From Lytechinus variegatus (taxonomy: Eukaryota > Echinodermata > Echinoidea > Temnopleuroida > Toxopneustidae): a DNA stretch of 64,000 nucleotides. A program made the translations under genes and the position numbers. The notes under the pieces were generated by a model that saw only the letters and a program-made list of their open reading frames with translations, was not told where the DNA came from and searched no databases. Location: positions 32,391,129-32,455,128 of the forward strand of contig NC_054746.1 in NCBI RefSeq assembly GCF_018143015.1, given 5' to 3'. This document shows positions 14,149-27,265 of this stretch, one piece after another; the first letter of the stretch is position 1; every line of letters begins with the position of its first letter.

Positions 14149-15162
14149 GTGAATTTCACTTATAATCCATTGTACCTTGCCAGGATTTTGTAATTGACAA
14201 TAATTAGCCTAGTTCTGTGTGTTAATCATGTATCAAGATGAGTACATTAGATGACTTCAGTGTCTTACTTTTGCATTTATCTGCATGTACATTGAAGCTC
14301 CTCACAAGCTTCAAACAAGAATCTGGAGCTTTGGATCTGAAAACTAGTTATTTTCTAGTAGGATCCATGCTCTGATCAAAGAAGCATGAAAGCAGTTGTT
14401 ACGTCCTTCAGAAAATTGCAAACCACAAAGAGAATTTAAGAGACTAGTCTTAAACTGTTTTGTATTTCATGGTACGGTTCGGTAGCTTAATAGGTCTATA
14501 TAGTTGATATATCATTGATTGTTACGAAATTGTCTGATTTTTATCTGGGTAAAATTTGACAGATAATAATCATCAGTACATCTAGTCAAAGATTAATACT
14601 TGAAATCTATATCATATACATGTAATATTGTGGTCAAAATTAAATAAAATTTAGGCACCAAGTTGCAAAGCTCTCAATTGCACTTGGCTATTTCATCATA
14701 CATGTAAGTGAATCCCACATACAATGATACTATAATATAATGCAAAAGGCAGGTTCTGTTATTTCTAAAGTCATAAGCAAGACTGGATAGTTACCAGTGT
14801 ATTGTATCAATTCTTACGTAGAAGTTTATAAAACGTCCTTGATCATGCATGACTGCACAATACATTTTTTGGCGCATTGAACTTTATAATACAAAAAGCA
14901 GTGTCACGCAGGCATCATGGACATACAATAAACCACAAAATGGGAATCCTACTATAATTTACATTATAAGAATTTACAAACAGTCACTTTTTGAAGTGAT
15001 AAGGTTTTCCAGAAGGTGTAAAATATTTATTGGGAGTTTACTTGGGGCATGTTAGTAAACAGAATTTCTTTCACAAAGTTGTTGTTAAATTCAATTTCTG
15101 ACCAGTATGTTTCATTTTTCCAAGTCATTCTATTTATATGTTCCTTTGTGTAATATTACGAG

Positions 15163-15264
15163 CTCCAGTGAAAGTTTATCTAAAACTTAACGAGGAGCGT
15201 ACATTTATTCAAAGTCAAATCTCAGATTTGCTTCAGCGAACATTGAGAAGCAACTACTGGGAGG
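15163..15264 (+). CDS. Candidate coding exon, unknown gene
   Basis: Open frame VKVYLKLNEERTFIQSQISD then LLQRTLRSNYWEG, ending at a strong donor GGAGG/GTAAGC. The acceptor is weak and uncertain (15,163 or 15,169). Not recognised. Confidence 0.3.
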
Positions 15265-15716
15265 GTAAGCACCTTATAATGAATAATTCACAAAGGCTTA
15301 TTGCACCTCCAAATGTCAACTACAAAGTAGCATGCTAGCCAGCTTTTTCAAATCAGCACTAACAATGAGTATATCCTCTACCCAGCACTAATGATAATTA
15401 AAAACAGCAACAAGTGTGTGTGTATAGCAATTTGATACAGTCCACTTTAATTACATATTCAATCCCATGCATAGAACCAGTCTACCGACTCTATATTGGA
15501 GTGATGCAATCAGAGTGGTGTATCGGTAACCCTGATAGATTTTCAGTTATAATTCATAGATATATTTATTTCACTTTTTTCTCTCTTTCCACATTGAAAT
15601 TTTCCACCAGTTTCTGTCTGCCTGTTTCAAATCCCCTGTGAATCCTGTCTCTGTAAACCTCTCTCTTCTCTCCCACTTCCCTGCCCCCCCCCCCCCTTTT
15701 TCTATATGTACATCTG

Positions 15717-17429
15717 CAGGCCTCTACAAAAAAATTTTTTGTCACTTGCCCTGTTGGGCAAGTGATGAAAAAAATTGCTTGCCCGGTAGAAAAAACTGCT
15801 TGCCCAATTTTTTTAATAATTTTTTCATTATGACGGCACTATTATTTTTATTAAGGTATACAAAATAACAATTGAGAATCATGTTCAGTATAAAAGAACA
15901 TTGAAAAGGATATTTTCAGCAACGTAGGCCTGAGTCTTAACGTTTATTTTGGAGAAAAAAAAATCGATATTTTATGGGCATTTAAGGTTTTTAAAAACCC
16001 TTCAACAAAAGTTGCTAATATTTCATATTTTGCATCTTTAAATCCACGAAATGGCTACCTGCTTACCATATTTCCTTAGAATTGCTTTCATTTACTGTAG
16101 TTGGAAACTATAAAGAAAGCCAGTGAAAATTGTTCAGCTCTTTATTGTTCAGCTCTTAATTAGTTGGAAACCATCAAGTCTTTACTTCATCATTTTATGA
16201 TGTTGCACTCGGTCAATAATTTTTATCTACATGTTTTCACATGCTACTTTTTTTCTATTTTGAGGAATACCTGTTCACTTATTAATGAATTATTACTAAC
16301 ATTGTTTAATATTGTATGATTTTTAAGTAATTTTTTCACTATATGCTTAGAATCTTGGGTGTGTGTGGGTGTTTGTGTGTGTGGGTTTGTGCGTGTGTTT
16401 GTGTGCGTGTGACTGTGAGTTGAACTTTGATATAAATGAATTCAATATCTAATTTCTACTTCGCCTATTCCAGTACAATAACCTGTACTCGACCATGTAA
16501 TAAAGGCCCACATACCCTAACTTTTCCTGAAGTTCTTTGAAAACGCAGACTTCTACGAAAATTGCATTTCTCTATGGGGGAGTCTAAATTCGGTGAGAAT
16601 GTATTCATTAATAACTTAAATATATACATGACAATGAAGAAATCATCAAACTTTATTGGAAGTTTTGAATAATATACCCGAAATGTAAACTCTGTCTGAA
16701 ACAGAAAATCACCATATTTGAGGCCTTTACTGAGCGAATTGTCCCCCAGAGCTCTGGCAGAGAGACAGAGCTCAGACTGGCTAGCTAGTATGCGCACGTG
16801 CGTGAGCCTCCCGCCGGCCTTGTAAAATAGATGGAGCTTTGTTTGATGATTTATTGTCTGATTTTTACCTAATCCCCTCAAAAAGGGAAACAAATGAATT
16901 TTAAGTTATAATTAACAAATACGGCAAGTTATTTTGGATATTAATAATAGGCCGTTTTGAAAAGCAAAGCCGAATGACAACTCACCAACGCGAGGTTACT
17001 CGACTCTGTGATTTATTTCCTGTGTAATTCTAATTCTTTTATCACAAAATCGTGATATCGGAAGGGGGAAAATGTGTATTAGAAATTGCACATGGTGGTA
17101 GTCATAATGGACCCCTATACTACATTCAACTGTGGGCCAGGCCATTGCGTTGATTTTTTTCATACCTGGTACCATGTGTATGGAAATACGTGGTACAGAA
17201 AAAATAACGCAATTTCGGAATTTGAAACTGCGCTATTCGCTATTTTTGAAGGCTTATACATGATTTTGAGTGTGGATTTTGGATGATTTATGGAAAAACG
17301 AGGTACAGTACAGAAAAAAAAGACGCAACAACCACTTGCCCGATCGGGCAATTGACTTTGAGAAGTGCTTGCCCGCACGTCATTTTCACTTGCCCCGGGC
17401 AAGCGGGCAAGCGGGTTTGTCGCGCCCTG
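15717..17429. mobile_element. Element with repeated CTTGCCCG word at both ends (1713 bp)
   Basis: Begins CAGGCCTCTAC and ends GTCGCGCCCTG, flanked by ACATCTG at 15,710-15,716 and 17,430-17,436. CACTTGCCC/GGGCAAGTG words occur as hairpins and direct copies near both ends. No transposase recognised. The interior shares sequence with the 8.7 kb element. Termini suggest a hAT-type non-autonomous element. Confidence 0.72.
16355..16425 (+). repeat. GT-rich microsatellite
   Basis: GTGTGTGTGGGTGTTTGTGTG-like sequence inside the CTTGCCCG-word element. Confidence 0.85.
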
Positions 17430-17828
17430 ACATCTGTCATATTTATTCCCTCATGTCCTTTTCCTTTCTCAATTCACCTAATGCAAGTTTGATTCCTTAT
17501 CTCTTTCTCATACCATCCCCATCTGTAAAAAGTATAGTAGGCCTATATTAATATTCCACATTTCTTCACTTATAATTTTATTTCATACATCAATAAATCT
17601 GCCAGTATATCAGTTCTGTGGCACTTCTACCTCTTTAAAATCACTTCCCTACTTCATGTACACATACTCTCTACATACACAGAGCATAATAAAGTTGAGT
17701 AATCTGATTTTCTCTGCTTCAGTAGGTTTACCTTTATTCATGATTTGCTAAATCTGAAGAAAAAAAAACACCATTACACTACAGGCACTAAACACATTCT
17801 TAAGCAGGAGAAGATGCTACGATACTAA

Positions 17829-18039
17829 AGGCATGGTCACACCGCGTGAGCGTTGTTGGAGCGGTCGTGGAGCGGAGAGAATAAAATCATCACAGCTCGC
17901 TCCCGTTCACCATTTTCGATTTTGATTGTTTTTATTTTGTTTTCAATTTTTGTTTTTAATTTTTTCCCCAATTTTGTGAGCGAAATTCGTCCCCCTCTCC
18001 CTACCGCTCCAACAACGCTCGGGCGGTGTGACCAGGCCT
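17829..18039. mobile_element. PIF/Harbinger-like MITE (211 bp)
   Basis: Long terminal inverted repeats of about 37 bp (AGGCATGGTCACACCG... / ...CGGTGTGACCAGGCCT) are flanked by TAA trinucleotides, the target size typical of PIF/Harbinger elements. Confidence 0.75.
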
Positions 18040-18272
18040 TAAGGGGTGGGTTTGATATCTTAGGTTTTAAAATCAAATCCTTCATTAAAAAAGATACATT
18101 ACATTCACTTTTCATTCATACAACATTAAAAAAAAATTAATGCAAATCCTTCTCAATGATTCATTAATTGACTAATTAGGGTATTTTTGCAAGTAAATGT
18201 GTACTTCAAAGATGGACTATTAAAAAACAATGAATGTATGAGCGCATTTGAGTTTTAACAGACGTGTATTGG

Positions 18273-18772
18273 GCCGTGTTTATGCTTCCACTTTTCAGGC
18301 CAGAATCAGCATTTCCAAACGTGATTAGTCCAAAACACGGTTGCGTCCATGCTTACTTTCATTTAAACGCCGTTTCAAAATGCCGATCGTAAACTCACAA
18401 AAAGGTGCGTTTGTAAAAGTTGTTTGACCAGAATCAGGCTTTCTGGGGAAGTATAAACAGAACCACAATCGTAAACGTGTTTAAATGACGTCATTTGGTA
18501 AATGCTTCCGATGAGATGAAAATCCGCGGGCAAATACAGTCGTATTGCTCCATGTTATCTCCACGTAATAACAACTATCGGAAAAAAAACTTTTGAAAAA
18601 AGGTGCGCCCAATTTGACCTCGCTTTACGATGCAAAGCCAACTTGAGATCATGATTTGCTCTGAAAAGTTAAGCATATAAACAGCACTCCCAGAACCACG
18701 TTTACGATCGGCGTTTTGAATCGACGTTTGAAATTGCTGATTCTGTCCTCGCAATAGAAGCATAAACACACC
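18273..18772. mobile_element. MITE with GTGTTTATGCTTCCA termini, copy B
   Basis: Full-length second copy of the 13.6 kb element, diverged by scattered substitutions. Its flanking duplication is not clear. Confidence 0.8.
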
Positions 18773-18823
18773 CTCAGTCAGATTTAATAATTAATGTCTG
18801 TGACTAGGTCCTACCATGTTTAA

Positions 18824-19282
18824 AGGGGAAGTTTACCCTGACAAAAACTTTATTGTAAAAATAGCAGAAAAAATAATAAAAAATATTGCCGAAGGTTTGA
18901 GAAAAATTCATCAAATAATTAAAAAGTTATTAGAATTTCAATTATTTGATTTGTGACGTCATATGCGAGCAGCATTCCTACATAGCGAATGGTAAAAAAT
19001 CAATGAAATGTTATTTTCTCAGAAAATTGAAAATGGTTTTCACTGTACCTTTTTTATATCAATAGACAAATTATTTCACACCCGATCATGAATAGAAAAC
19101 AAAATTAAGCCATCAGGAACCATGCAAAATTTGAAATTCATGCATTTATAACACATGGGGCAGCTGCTCGTTTATGACGTCACCAATCCAAAACTTTGAA
19201 CTCTAATAACTTTCTTCCTCTTTAACGGATTTTCCTCAAACCTTCACCAATATTTAAGTTTTCTTCAGGGTGAACTTCCCCT
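18824..19282. mobile_element. TTAA-type MITE, copy 1 (459 bp)
   Basis: Same family as the 27.8 kb copy, with TTAA on both sides (18,820-18,823 and 19,283-19,286). It lacks about 35 bp near the right end that the other copy keeps. Both carry two CRE-like TGACGTCA sites. Confidence 0.85.
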
Positions 19283-19454
19283 TTAACTTCACTATCCAAA
19301 AGACATGAAAAGGGATCAAACCTCAAACATAGAGTTGCATAAATTTGTGAACTTCCCTAATCATGCAGCTTGGATTACAGGCACACAGTATCTTTAAATA
19401 TCAACACATATCATAAAGGTGACTAATAATAATTTGTTAGCATGAAAATTGATT

Positions 19455-19775
19455 TTTACATGAAAATACAAAAAGATGAAAAGGAAAAGGAGAAGAAGAA
19501 GAAAAAGAAGATAAGGAATAAGAAAAGGAAGGAGAGGGGGGAAAGAAGAAGAAAAAGAAAAAAAAAGGAGGAAGAGGAGCCTGAGAAGGAGGAGGGGAAG
19601 AAAGAAGAGGAAGAGGAGGAGAAAAAGAACTTGAAAAAGTGGAAGATAAAAGAGAAAAAGAAGAAGTAGGAGGAGGAGAAGAGTAGAAGAAGAGGAAGAA
19701 CTTACAGAAGAAGAAAATGAAAAACAAGAGAAAAAGAAGAAGAGGAAGAAGAAGAAAAAGGGGCAGGGACAAAAG
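19455..19775 (+). repeat. Polypurine tract, about 320 bp
   Basis: Almost pure A/G (GAAGAAGAAAAAG-like) with only a few pyrimidines. It could form triplex DNA. Frames through it are low-complexity artefacts. Confidence 0.9.
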
Positions 19776-19876
19776 CAATTTATCGGGGGAAAAAAATTAG
19801 AAGAATATGACAGAAAGAATAAGATGATGAAGATGAAAAAATTGATGAGTTTAACCTCCTTCATTCTACTCATCAG

Positions 19877-19979
19877 ACATCTAGATTCCACAGACCAAAG
19901 GTGGGATTTAGATGGAGTCCTTTTCTCACCTCACATGGATGGTTTGCGTCTGGTCGTCATGGCAACATCCCTATGCTAG
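19877..19979 (+). CDS. Candidate terminal coding exon, unknown gene
   Basis: A strong acceptor (CCTTCATTCTACTCATCAG), then HLDSTDQRWDLDGVLFSPHM and DGLRLVVMATSLC, then TAG. GC content is well above the surroundings. With the 2.7, 9.8, 14.1 and 15.2 kb patches it may form a plus-strand gene inside RyR intron 1, but phases do not link them all. Confidence 0.35.
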
Positions 19980-20527
19980 TGTGCCCTCATCAAGTCTGGA
20001 CTCATCAAGTGAATGACTGATGTATACTTTAATCACATTATCCTCAACGGGCTGCCTGCCACTACATCTAGCTTAATATACCCGTCATAATATCAACTAA
20101 GTGTGGTGCAGAGTATAGCACTATAATCATGTGTACACATATTGGATATATATGGAATGGATGATGATAGTCAAATTCTGCCATCACTATAAAATTGGCT
20201 GGGAACTATGCCACATTTTTGGTTGAATTGATCAGCATAACCTTGACGATGATGCTACTTCAACTTGTTCTGTAATTGTACACAAATTGCATGTTATGCA
20301 GTTGTGCATGCCATGGTGTACCACTCAAAGAAAAGCAACATTATATTCCTCCGTAAACTACATGTATGAAGATAAAGAATTACTTTTTGTTTTTTTTGGG
20401 GGGGCCAAAATTTACACCTTTAGAGAGGTGAGAGGTAATGTAGGTGGAGAAAGGTTACATAAATTATGTAGTATAAAAGGCGATAGCAGAGATACATGTA
20501 CATTGTAAATGTAGTTCTAACTACTTT

Positions 20528-21014
<487 letters not shown>

Positions 21015-24000
21015 GTAGGGAAAGGCTTCATAAATTATGTAAATTATGTAGTATATATCATACAACACTAAATTGATCATAAATCTATCAAATAAAGTTC
21101 TCTGACATACTTTTGCAAATTACCTCTTAAAGGATAATTTTATTACTGATAATAATCTGAACTGATAAGGCTCACAAAACGCTAAAAGTAGACAAGTTTG
21201 AGCAAGCTATCTTTCTGCAGTACTGTACTACTAAACAAACAATGGACAATAATCAAACATTTATATTATGAAATATGCATTGAGTACAAAAGAATAGTGC
21301 TTTGTCACTGGGAGAAACAGGTTTCTACTTCTTTCTCTCTTTCTGTCTATCTCTATATATCTACGTAAGAGCGGTACACATACCGGTATACCATCATGTA
21401 GTCTTGATTTGGCAGATTAGCTTGCCAATTCTAAGAGTTCATGCAATTTTTTTTTATCATTTACGTTGGATAATTTGATATATATGTAAACATACATCTA
21501 GTACCAAAACCCTTCAGATTAAATATTGCCTCATTTTTTCAAGGGTTCCTTTATTTGTCATGCATACACGATACAAAGTGCAAAATTGTTGGTGCAGACA
21601 CACAAGATTTCATTCTAATTTCATTGCATTAATCAATATTTGATTACTTTTGTTGGCAAACATATCTTGTAGATTCTAAATTGTGTAAACAAAATCAAGT
21701 TTCACTTTTAATTTACAAGACATCCCTTACTATGGCTAAATTAAATGGAAGACAAAATGACCCAAATATCTCTTCAATGCTTTATTCTGTTCTTTTCTTT
21801 AATTTAAACTGAACTTCATACTGTCAAATATCATTAAAAAGCAAACAGCAAATATATGAATAAACAATGATTGTGTACACTTTGGTGCCTTAGGTATCTG
21901 AACATTTACTGCAACACCGGAAGTTTCCTCGCTACTTAATCGTTTTATCAGCAAAATTATTTCCACTTCCTTCCCCATGATGTACTTGATTTACTTCTCC
22001 CCTCTTCTATTGTTAATGATAATATTTATTAATCACATTCTTTCACTCTCATCTTTTTCTAATTTCCTCTTTATTTTAATTTTATGTACCTGATAAATTT
22101 CCTTAGTTTCATACCACATTCGTCTCACTCTGTTTGGACTTCACATTTCATCTAGCTTTATTTATAACTTGACAAATTCTTTGCAAAGTTCTCACAGACT
22201 TCTGTTTTAGGATTAAATTTTTGAAAGCAAATTTGTTTTGCTAAGTACTGGCCCTCTATCATTTATTCTTTTTATTTTAAATACCACAAAACAGTAAACA
22301 TACTGGGGAAATATAAGCAGCTATTGGGGGCTTATACATTTCAGAGGTTTCTCTTTGCACCTGTATCATAACATAACGGATTTGTGGAAATAACACCTAA
22401 ATGAAAAAAAATATCTTTTAATAAAATTTCCTAATTTTATTGAAAAATACACAATCTATAGACTCATACATTGCAGTCCTAAGTTATGCTTTCAAACCAA
22501 TATAACATTAATGAGCGAAAATCTGAAATGTGGAGACTTTATTATTTCCTATCAATAGAAAACAGAAAAAAAACAACCTTTGAACCCTTCACTACTAGAG
22601 TCCTATATAATGATTACTGTTCGTGATTTTCACAATAGAATCAAAACAAATCAAAACTTATTTTACCAAACAAATTCAGCCTTTATGAGAATAGGTGGTA
22701 CACACAGTCTCCATTTGGCACTGATAAAGATGAATATGGGGGATACAAATAAATCATATCTTTTGTGTCTAGGCATGTCTCAACATAATCAACAAACCAT
22801 GTAAACAAGCAAAGTTGAATTAGGACTTACATGAAGGTAGTACTACATGAAGGATCTTTCGTTTTCATACATGACAAATCATCTTTTATAATCTTCAAAT
22901 TTAAAGTTCTATTTATTATTTAATTGTGCTTTGTACCTTAATATCTTACAAATTATAACAAAAGAAATTAAATCAATTAAAAAAAAGGACTTATACTATC
23001 TTAAATTAAAAGAAATATCACAACAAATATCATTTCTTGTTGTTATTCTACTTTGGTATGTTTGCCTACAGGTATCAACAATTCATGCATGACTCAGTGA
23101 TAGTGATACAATAGAGCGAAAGTTAAAAGATTAATCTCAGGGACATTCATTGCAGAATAATAACATTCATAATTTGAAAGACACAGATACCCAGATAGAC
23201 CTATAAAATACTTGGAAATACCTTGTAAGTTTGAAGATCAATCCATCAGTTACTTTTATTATTAATTTTATCACCATCATAATTATCACAATTATCATAA
23301 TCATATTCTTTGTTAAGGAATGTTATCATCATTATTACTATCAATATTAGGATCAACATTATTCATTGTATAAGTAGTTACAGAAGAATAAAGGGTGGTG
23401 CACTGTCATTTTTCTTATCATTTTCCAATAATAATACAAATTTTGCATCATAATAATTTAAGCAATCCTTGTAAAATAATGGCATGTACATGTATGGCAA
23501 TGTACAAATTGAAAATGGATTTAAATGGATTTTCCTGAACAGTCCTCATTAATATTCAAGCTGAATGACTATCATACACCAATGAAATTCAATTACTAAA
23601 TACATTCCAATGAATGAACAAGGTCTGTGAAAAGAGACTGTACTCAAGTTCATAAGTGGGTCAAAGAACTATAAAACTGTGCGTGTGTGTTTTATCAAAG
23701 GGAGACTACAATACTGTACACTGTGCACCAAGCAAAGGTGTTTTAACAGCATGCATCATTGGAAATAATACATCACCTCCCCCAAAAAGCTTGGGACGAG
23801 TATGGTACAAAAATATGATGTAAAAATTATAAATCAGTGACAATCATATTTTTATGACAAAGGTCTACCAAGATCGCATCAAATACATGTAGCTCAAACA
23901 TGGGTACATGGGACTGCAATGCTCCAGTGTGAAGTGAAGCTCTGTTCAGCACACTGCAAGTTTCCTTTCTTTCTATTTAATTTTTCTTTAAAACGATTAA

Positions 24001-24311
24001 ATTACAGACACACCTGAATACTAAGATGACTATCATGATAGTCACACAACTCCATGTATGTTGCAAATTGTGGTTCATTGTGAATTTTGCATTTATTTTT
24101 TCTGTAATTATGATGAAATACTATTGAAAGCACGGAATAAATGGCCATGTAACCTATGGACATGTTTTTAACATTTGGTGATTTTATCAAATTCTTGTCA
24201 TTCTGTTCAATTAAAAGGGTAATGCATCAAAATTATTTTAAAAAACTACAAGATCTATTACAAACTGCTTCCAAAATGATAATCTTTATTGTTCAACATT
24301 GTCATTGAGTG
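21015..24311. other. AT-rich intronic DNA, nothing recognised
   Basis: Only short chance frames. A loose ATCATTATC-rich stretch lies at about 23,270-23,360. Confidence 0.5.
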
Positions 24312-24600
24312 TATCATCATCATCATCATCATACCATCAAAATCATCATCACCACCACCATCACCATCATCACCATCACCACCACCACCATCATCACCAC
24401 CACCACCATCATCATCATCACCACCATCATCATCATCACTTTTATTATCATCACCATCATCTTCATCATCATCATCAGTGTATACATGTAATTCATCAAT
24501 GACCATCATCCCCCCCCCACCACCACCAGCCACCATTATCTTCATCATCCTCATCATCATTCTTTCTCCTCAATCATCATCATCATCACCACTCACCTCC
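24312..24600 (+). repeat. (CAT/CAC)n trinucleotide array next to RyR exon 1
   Basis: Degenerate CATCATCAC repeats over about 290 bp, including a short C8 run. It lies about 70 bp inside RyR intron 1. Confidence 0.9.
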
Positions 24601-24667
24601 ATCCTAGTATTCCTTACCACCATCTCCTTATTTTAAACATCATATTCTTTTTGTATTCATATCTTAC

Positions 24668-24712
24668 CGTCCTCAGAAAAGACACCTCATCTTCCGCGTC
24701 TTGTGATGCCAT
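24668..24712 (-). CDS. RYR: Ryanodine receptor, first coding exon (N-terminal 15 residues)
   Basis: Encodes MASQDAEDEVSFLRT followed by donor GTAAGA. Ryanodine receptors are tetrameric calcium-release channels of the endoplasmic or sarcoplasmic reticulum. Their N-termini share acidic residues, then (D/E)(E/V)xFLRT, and vertebrate exon 1 ends right after FLRT, as here. The Drosophila protein also has DDVSFLRT. I searched the minus strand down to base 1 for the next conserved segment (AEGFGNRxC) and did not find it. Intron 1 therefore probably exceeds 24.6 kb and the rest of this very large gene lies beyond the window. The call rests on 15 residues plus the intron position. Confidence 0.75.
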
Positions 24713-25460
24713 GATCGGATGCAGTTACATAACGTTTCCTCAAGGTTGTTGTCAAATAGGATTGGAGACCAAGGTTCAACAATAAAAATAGAGATTCCTA
24801 ATAACAGTTAGTCTTCCAACTTGAAGAGTACAAACATCGATCGAACAACTATGGGTGTTCCAGATTAAAAATCACTCAATGTCTTCAGGTGCTCCGATTT
24901 AAGTAGATGTTTCGATTAGGGTCCAATCCTTTCACATGTAAAGAGATGCTTGTTGCACTAACATTACTGGGAATCGACCGGCCTGGCCAGTCAGGCCTTC
25001 AGGCCAAATGTCGTCCACAGGCGCTAGGCAGCGATGGAAGCTGAAGCAAATCAACAAACCCGTATGGCCGTAACAGCCCTCCAGATCGCTCACGAGCAGA
25101 CGTGCAGGGGTTATCCGATTTCTGCTTATCCCTCGAACTTGGCAGAATTAGCTTGGAATATTCCTTACACCTTCTTCTCCACTGTCCCCGAGTCCGGTCT
25201 GATCGAGAGACCGATGGAATATGATTGGAATTTGCGCTATGCCTGCGTGTACTCCAGCCAAATGTTATGCATGGAAACCGCAGTGACGTGACTGCTGTTG
25301 CTGTAATTCAGCGAATTGCTGCCAACCATCTCTCGCTAATCTATCGGGCATGTTTCTCAGAGCGCACCGCTCGTACTAATTTTGCCTGGAGCATGAAAGG
25401 ACACGTTCAACAGATTGTGCAATCCGACGAAATAAAAAACATCAAGCGCCACCTGTAGTC
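24713..25460 (-). promoter_or_regulatory. Probable 5' UTR/promoter region of the ryanodine receptor gene
   Basis: This stretch directly upstream of the RyR ATG is visibly richer in GC and CpG than its surroundings, especially 25,000-25,400. No TATA box is obvious. Open frames on the plus strand here look like composition effects. The assignment is by position only. Confidence 0.3.
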
Positions 25461-25589
25461 AAAAGCAAGATAATTAATTGCGACAAGGACATTCGAGATG
25501 CAAATCTATTACATAAAACTCGGTGACTTTTCAGAAAACCCCCCTCCCCCTGGGGACAGCCTACCTCCCTGGCGTATTTCACCGGGAAA

Positions 25590-25725
25590 ATAAAAAAAAG
25601 GGGAAAAGGAGGGAGGAAAAACGGAAATGGGAAGGAAGGAGGGAAAGAGGAAAGGGAAAAGTGACAAGAATTAAAAAAAAAAAAATTAAAATGGAAAACG
25701 GAATTAGGGAAGTAAAGACTATGTG
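25590..25725 (+). repeat. Polypurine tract
   Basis: GGGAAAAGGAGGGAGGAAAA-type sequence, upstream of the RyR 5' region. Non-coding. Confidence 0.8.
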
Positions 25726-26829
25726 AGCAAAAGAATCATACCGCAATAGGCCTAATAATACATTAGCATGATTAAAATTAAGAAAGGGAAATAAGTTTGA
25801 AAAATTACAAAATACCAAACAAAAGTGGAATATCAAGGTAAAAAAAGATATAATGAACCCCCGGGAATGAACCAACAGCTATGTGGATAATGAAAAAACG
25901 GACCAAGAAAAAAAAAGAACTTGATAGCACAATCTGGCTGCCGATGATTGAAAAAAGAACGGGAAGAAAGATGGACTGCATATAGGCCTATCATTAAGCT
26001 TGATAGTTTTTATGCAATAATGTGGTCGCCCATCAGGACAAAAATGTCCAGAGCCAAAGGCTTGAAATAGCCCTATCTAGGTGCTTTATACACTGGCAAG
26101 AGATACTGTCAAAAAGTCTCTTAATGTTTATTTTGGCTAATTCCAACATGTCCAAAGCTACCCGCAAAGCCGCTACTGAGGGCTCTGTCTTTGGTTCTTC
26201 CTCATACCCCACGCAGTAGGGGCTCTTCATCTGGCCTTCAAAGGGATCTATAACGACCCCCTGTATGGACCCTTCCTACATTAAGCTTTACGTTAAAAAA
26301 AATTGGCGTACTCAGGGGGGGGGGTTGCATGTTTCCACACCGAAGAGGAAATAAAGTAAATATATAAGAGGCAACGTAATGAAATGGATGGAAAACATAT
26401 AATATAAATATAATATAATGTAAAAATCCATTAAACAATTGGAATTAAATTCTAAAAGACCATTGTTTTTCGTGCTCGTTTCGCTCGCTGGCGACTTTTT
26501 ACAAAATTTCCCACATTGCTATGTTGCATATCCCCTAAAAATATTTGTTTTATTGCGCAATTGCATTTAATGTGTTGTGTCAAAGATATAGGGCCTATAC
26601 TGTGTATATCTGCGATTTGATTGAAAATAGCTGCAATCTGTAGGCCTAAGGTTTAAATGGGTTTGATATCAAGAGGTTCATGCCACCGCCGCATAGATCT
26701 TCGCGCACAATCTTAAAATCCTGTTCACAGTGGCACAGGGTGACCAGATTTCACAAAATGAAATACGGGACAATCGACAAACAGGATCAACAAAGAAGGC
26801 TACACGGTGTTACACCTGTGAAAAATTAT

Positions 26830-27265
26830 AAAGAATTGGAAGGGAGGGTGAATGAAAGAATGAAGGAGAGAAAGAAAAGACGAAAGAAAAAAGATGAATT
26901 GAGAAGAAAGAAAAAATGAAGGCGAAAATGAAGGGGGAAAAAAAAAAAAAGAAAGAAAATTAGAATAAAGGGATGAAAGAAAGAATAAAAAGCGAAAAAA
27001 GTTTCTGTCATTCTTTGAAATTCTTTGAAATACCGAAAGAAAGGCTGTGTGAAAGACAAAATAAAGGAGAGATAAAAGAAAGTAAGAAAAAGGAGGAGGA
27101 AAGAAAAAAATGAAGAGAAGAAAAATGTTTCCTTCATTCTTTGAAAGAAAGAAACAGGATCAGGAAAGACAAATAGGAAATAAAGATAGATGGAACAAAA
27201 ATGGGCAAGCAGGAAGGGTAGAAGGATGAAGAAAGAAGGATAGAACAGTAAGAAAGAGGGAAAAA
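26830..27265 (+). repeat. GAAA-rich polypurine region inside the hAT-like element
   Basis: About 430 bp of degenerate GAAAGAAAG-like purine sequence with a repeated CATTCTTTGAAA block. It fills the left half of the 26.7 kb element. Confidence 0.8.

Noticed and set aside
16465..16893. 142-codon minus-strand frame inside the 15.7 kb element
   Set aside because: No transposase motif and no family resemblance; probably chance or decayed element sequence.
19394..19891. Frame of about 165 codons rich in Phe, Leu and Ser on the minus strand
   Set aside because: It is the complement of the polypurine tract; a composition artefact.
24258..24636. His-, Pro/Ser- and Asp-rich frames
   Set aside because: They translate the CAT/CAC array.
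25034..25458. Plus-strand frames divergent from RyR, possible bidirectional promoter partner
   Set aside because: No donor site and no family match; the GC-rich composition of the RyR 5' region explains them.
26022..26230. Overlapping frames on both strands, gag-like in feel
   Set aside because: No diagnostic motif on either strand and no LTR or inverted repeat found around them.
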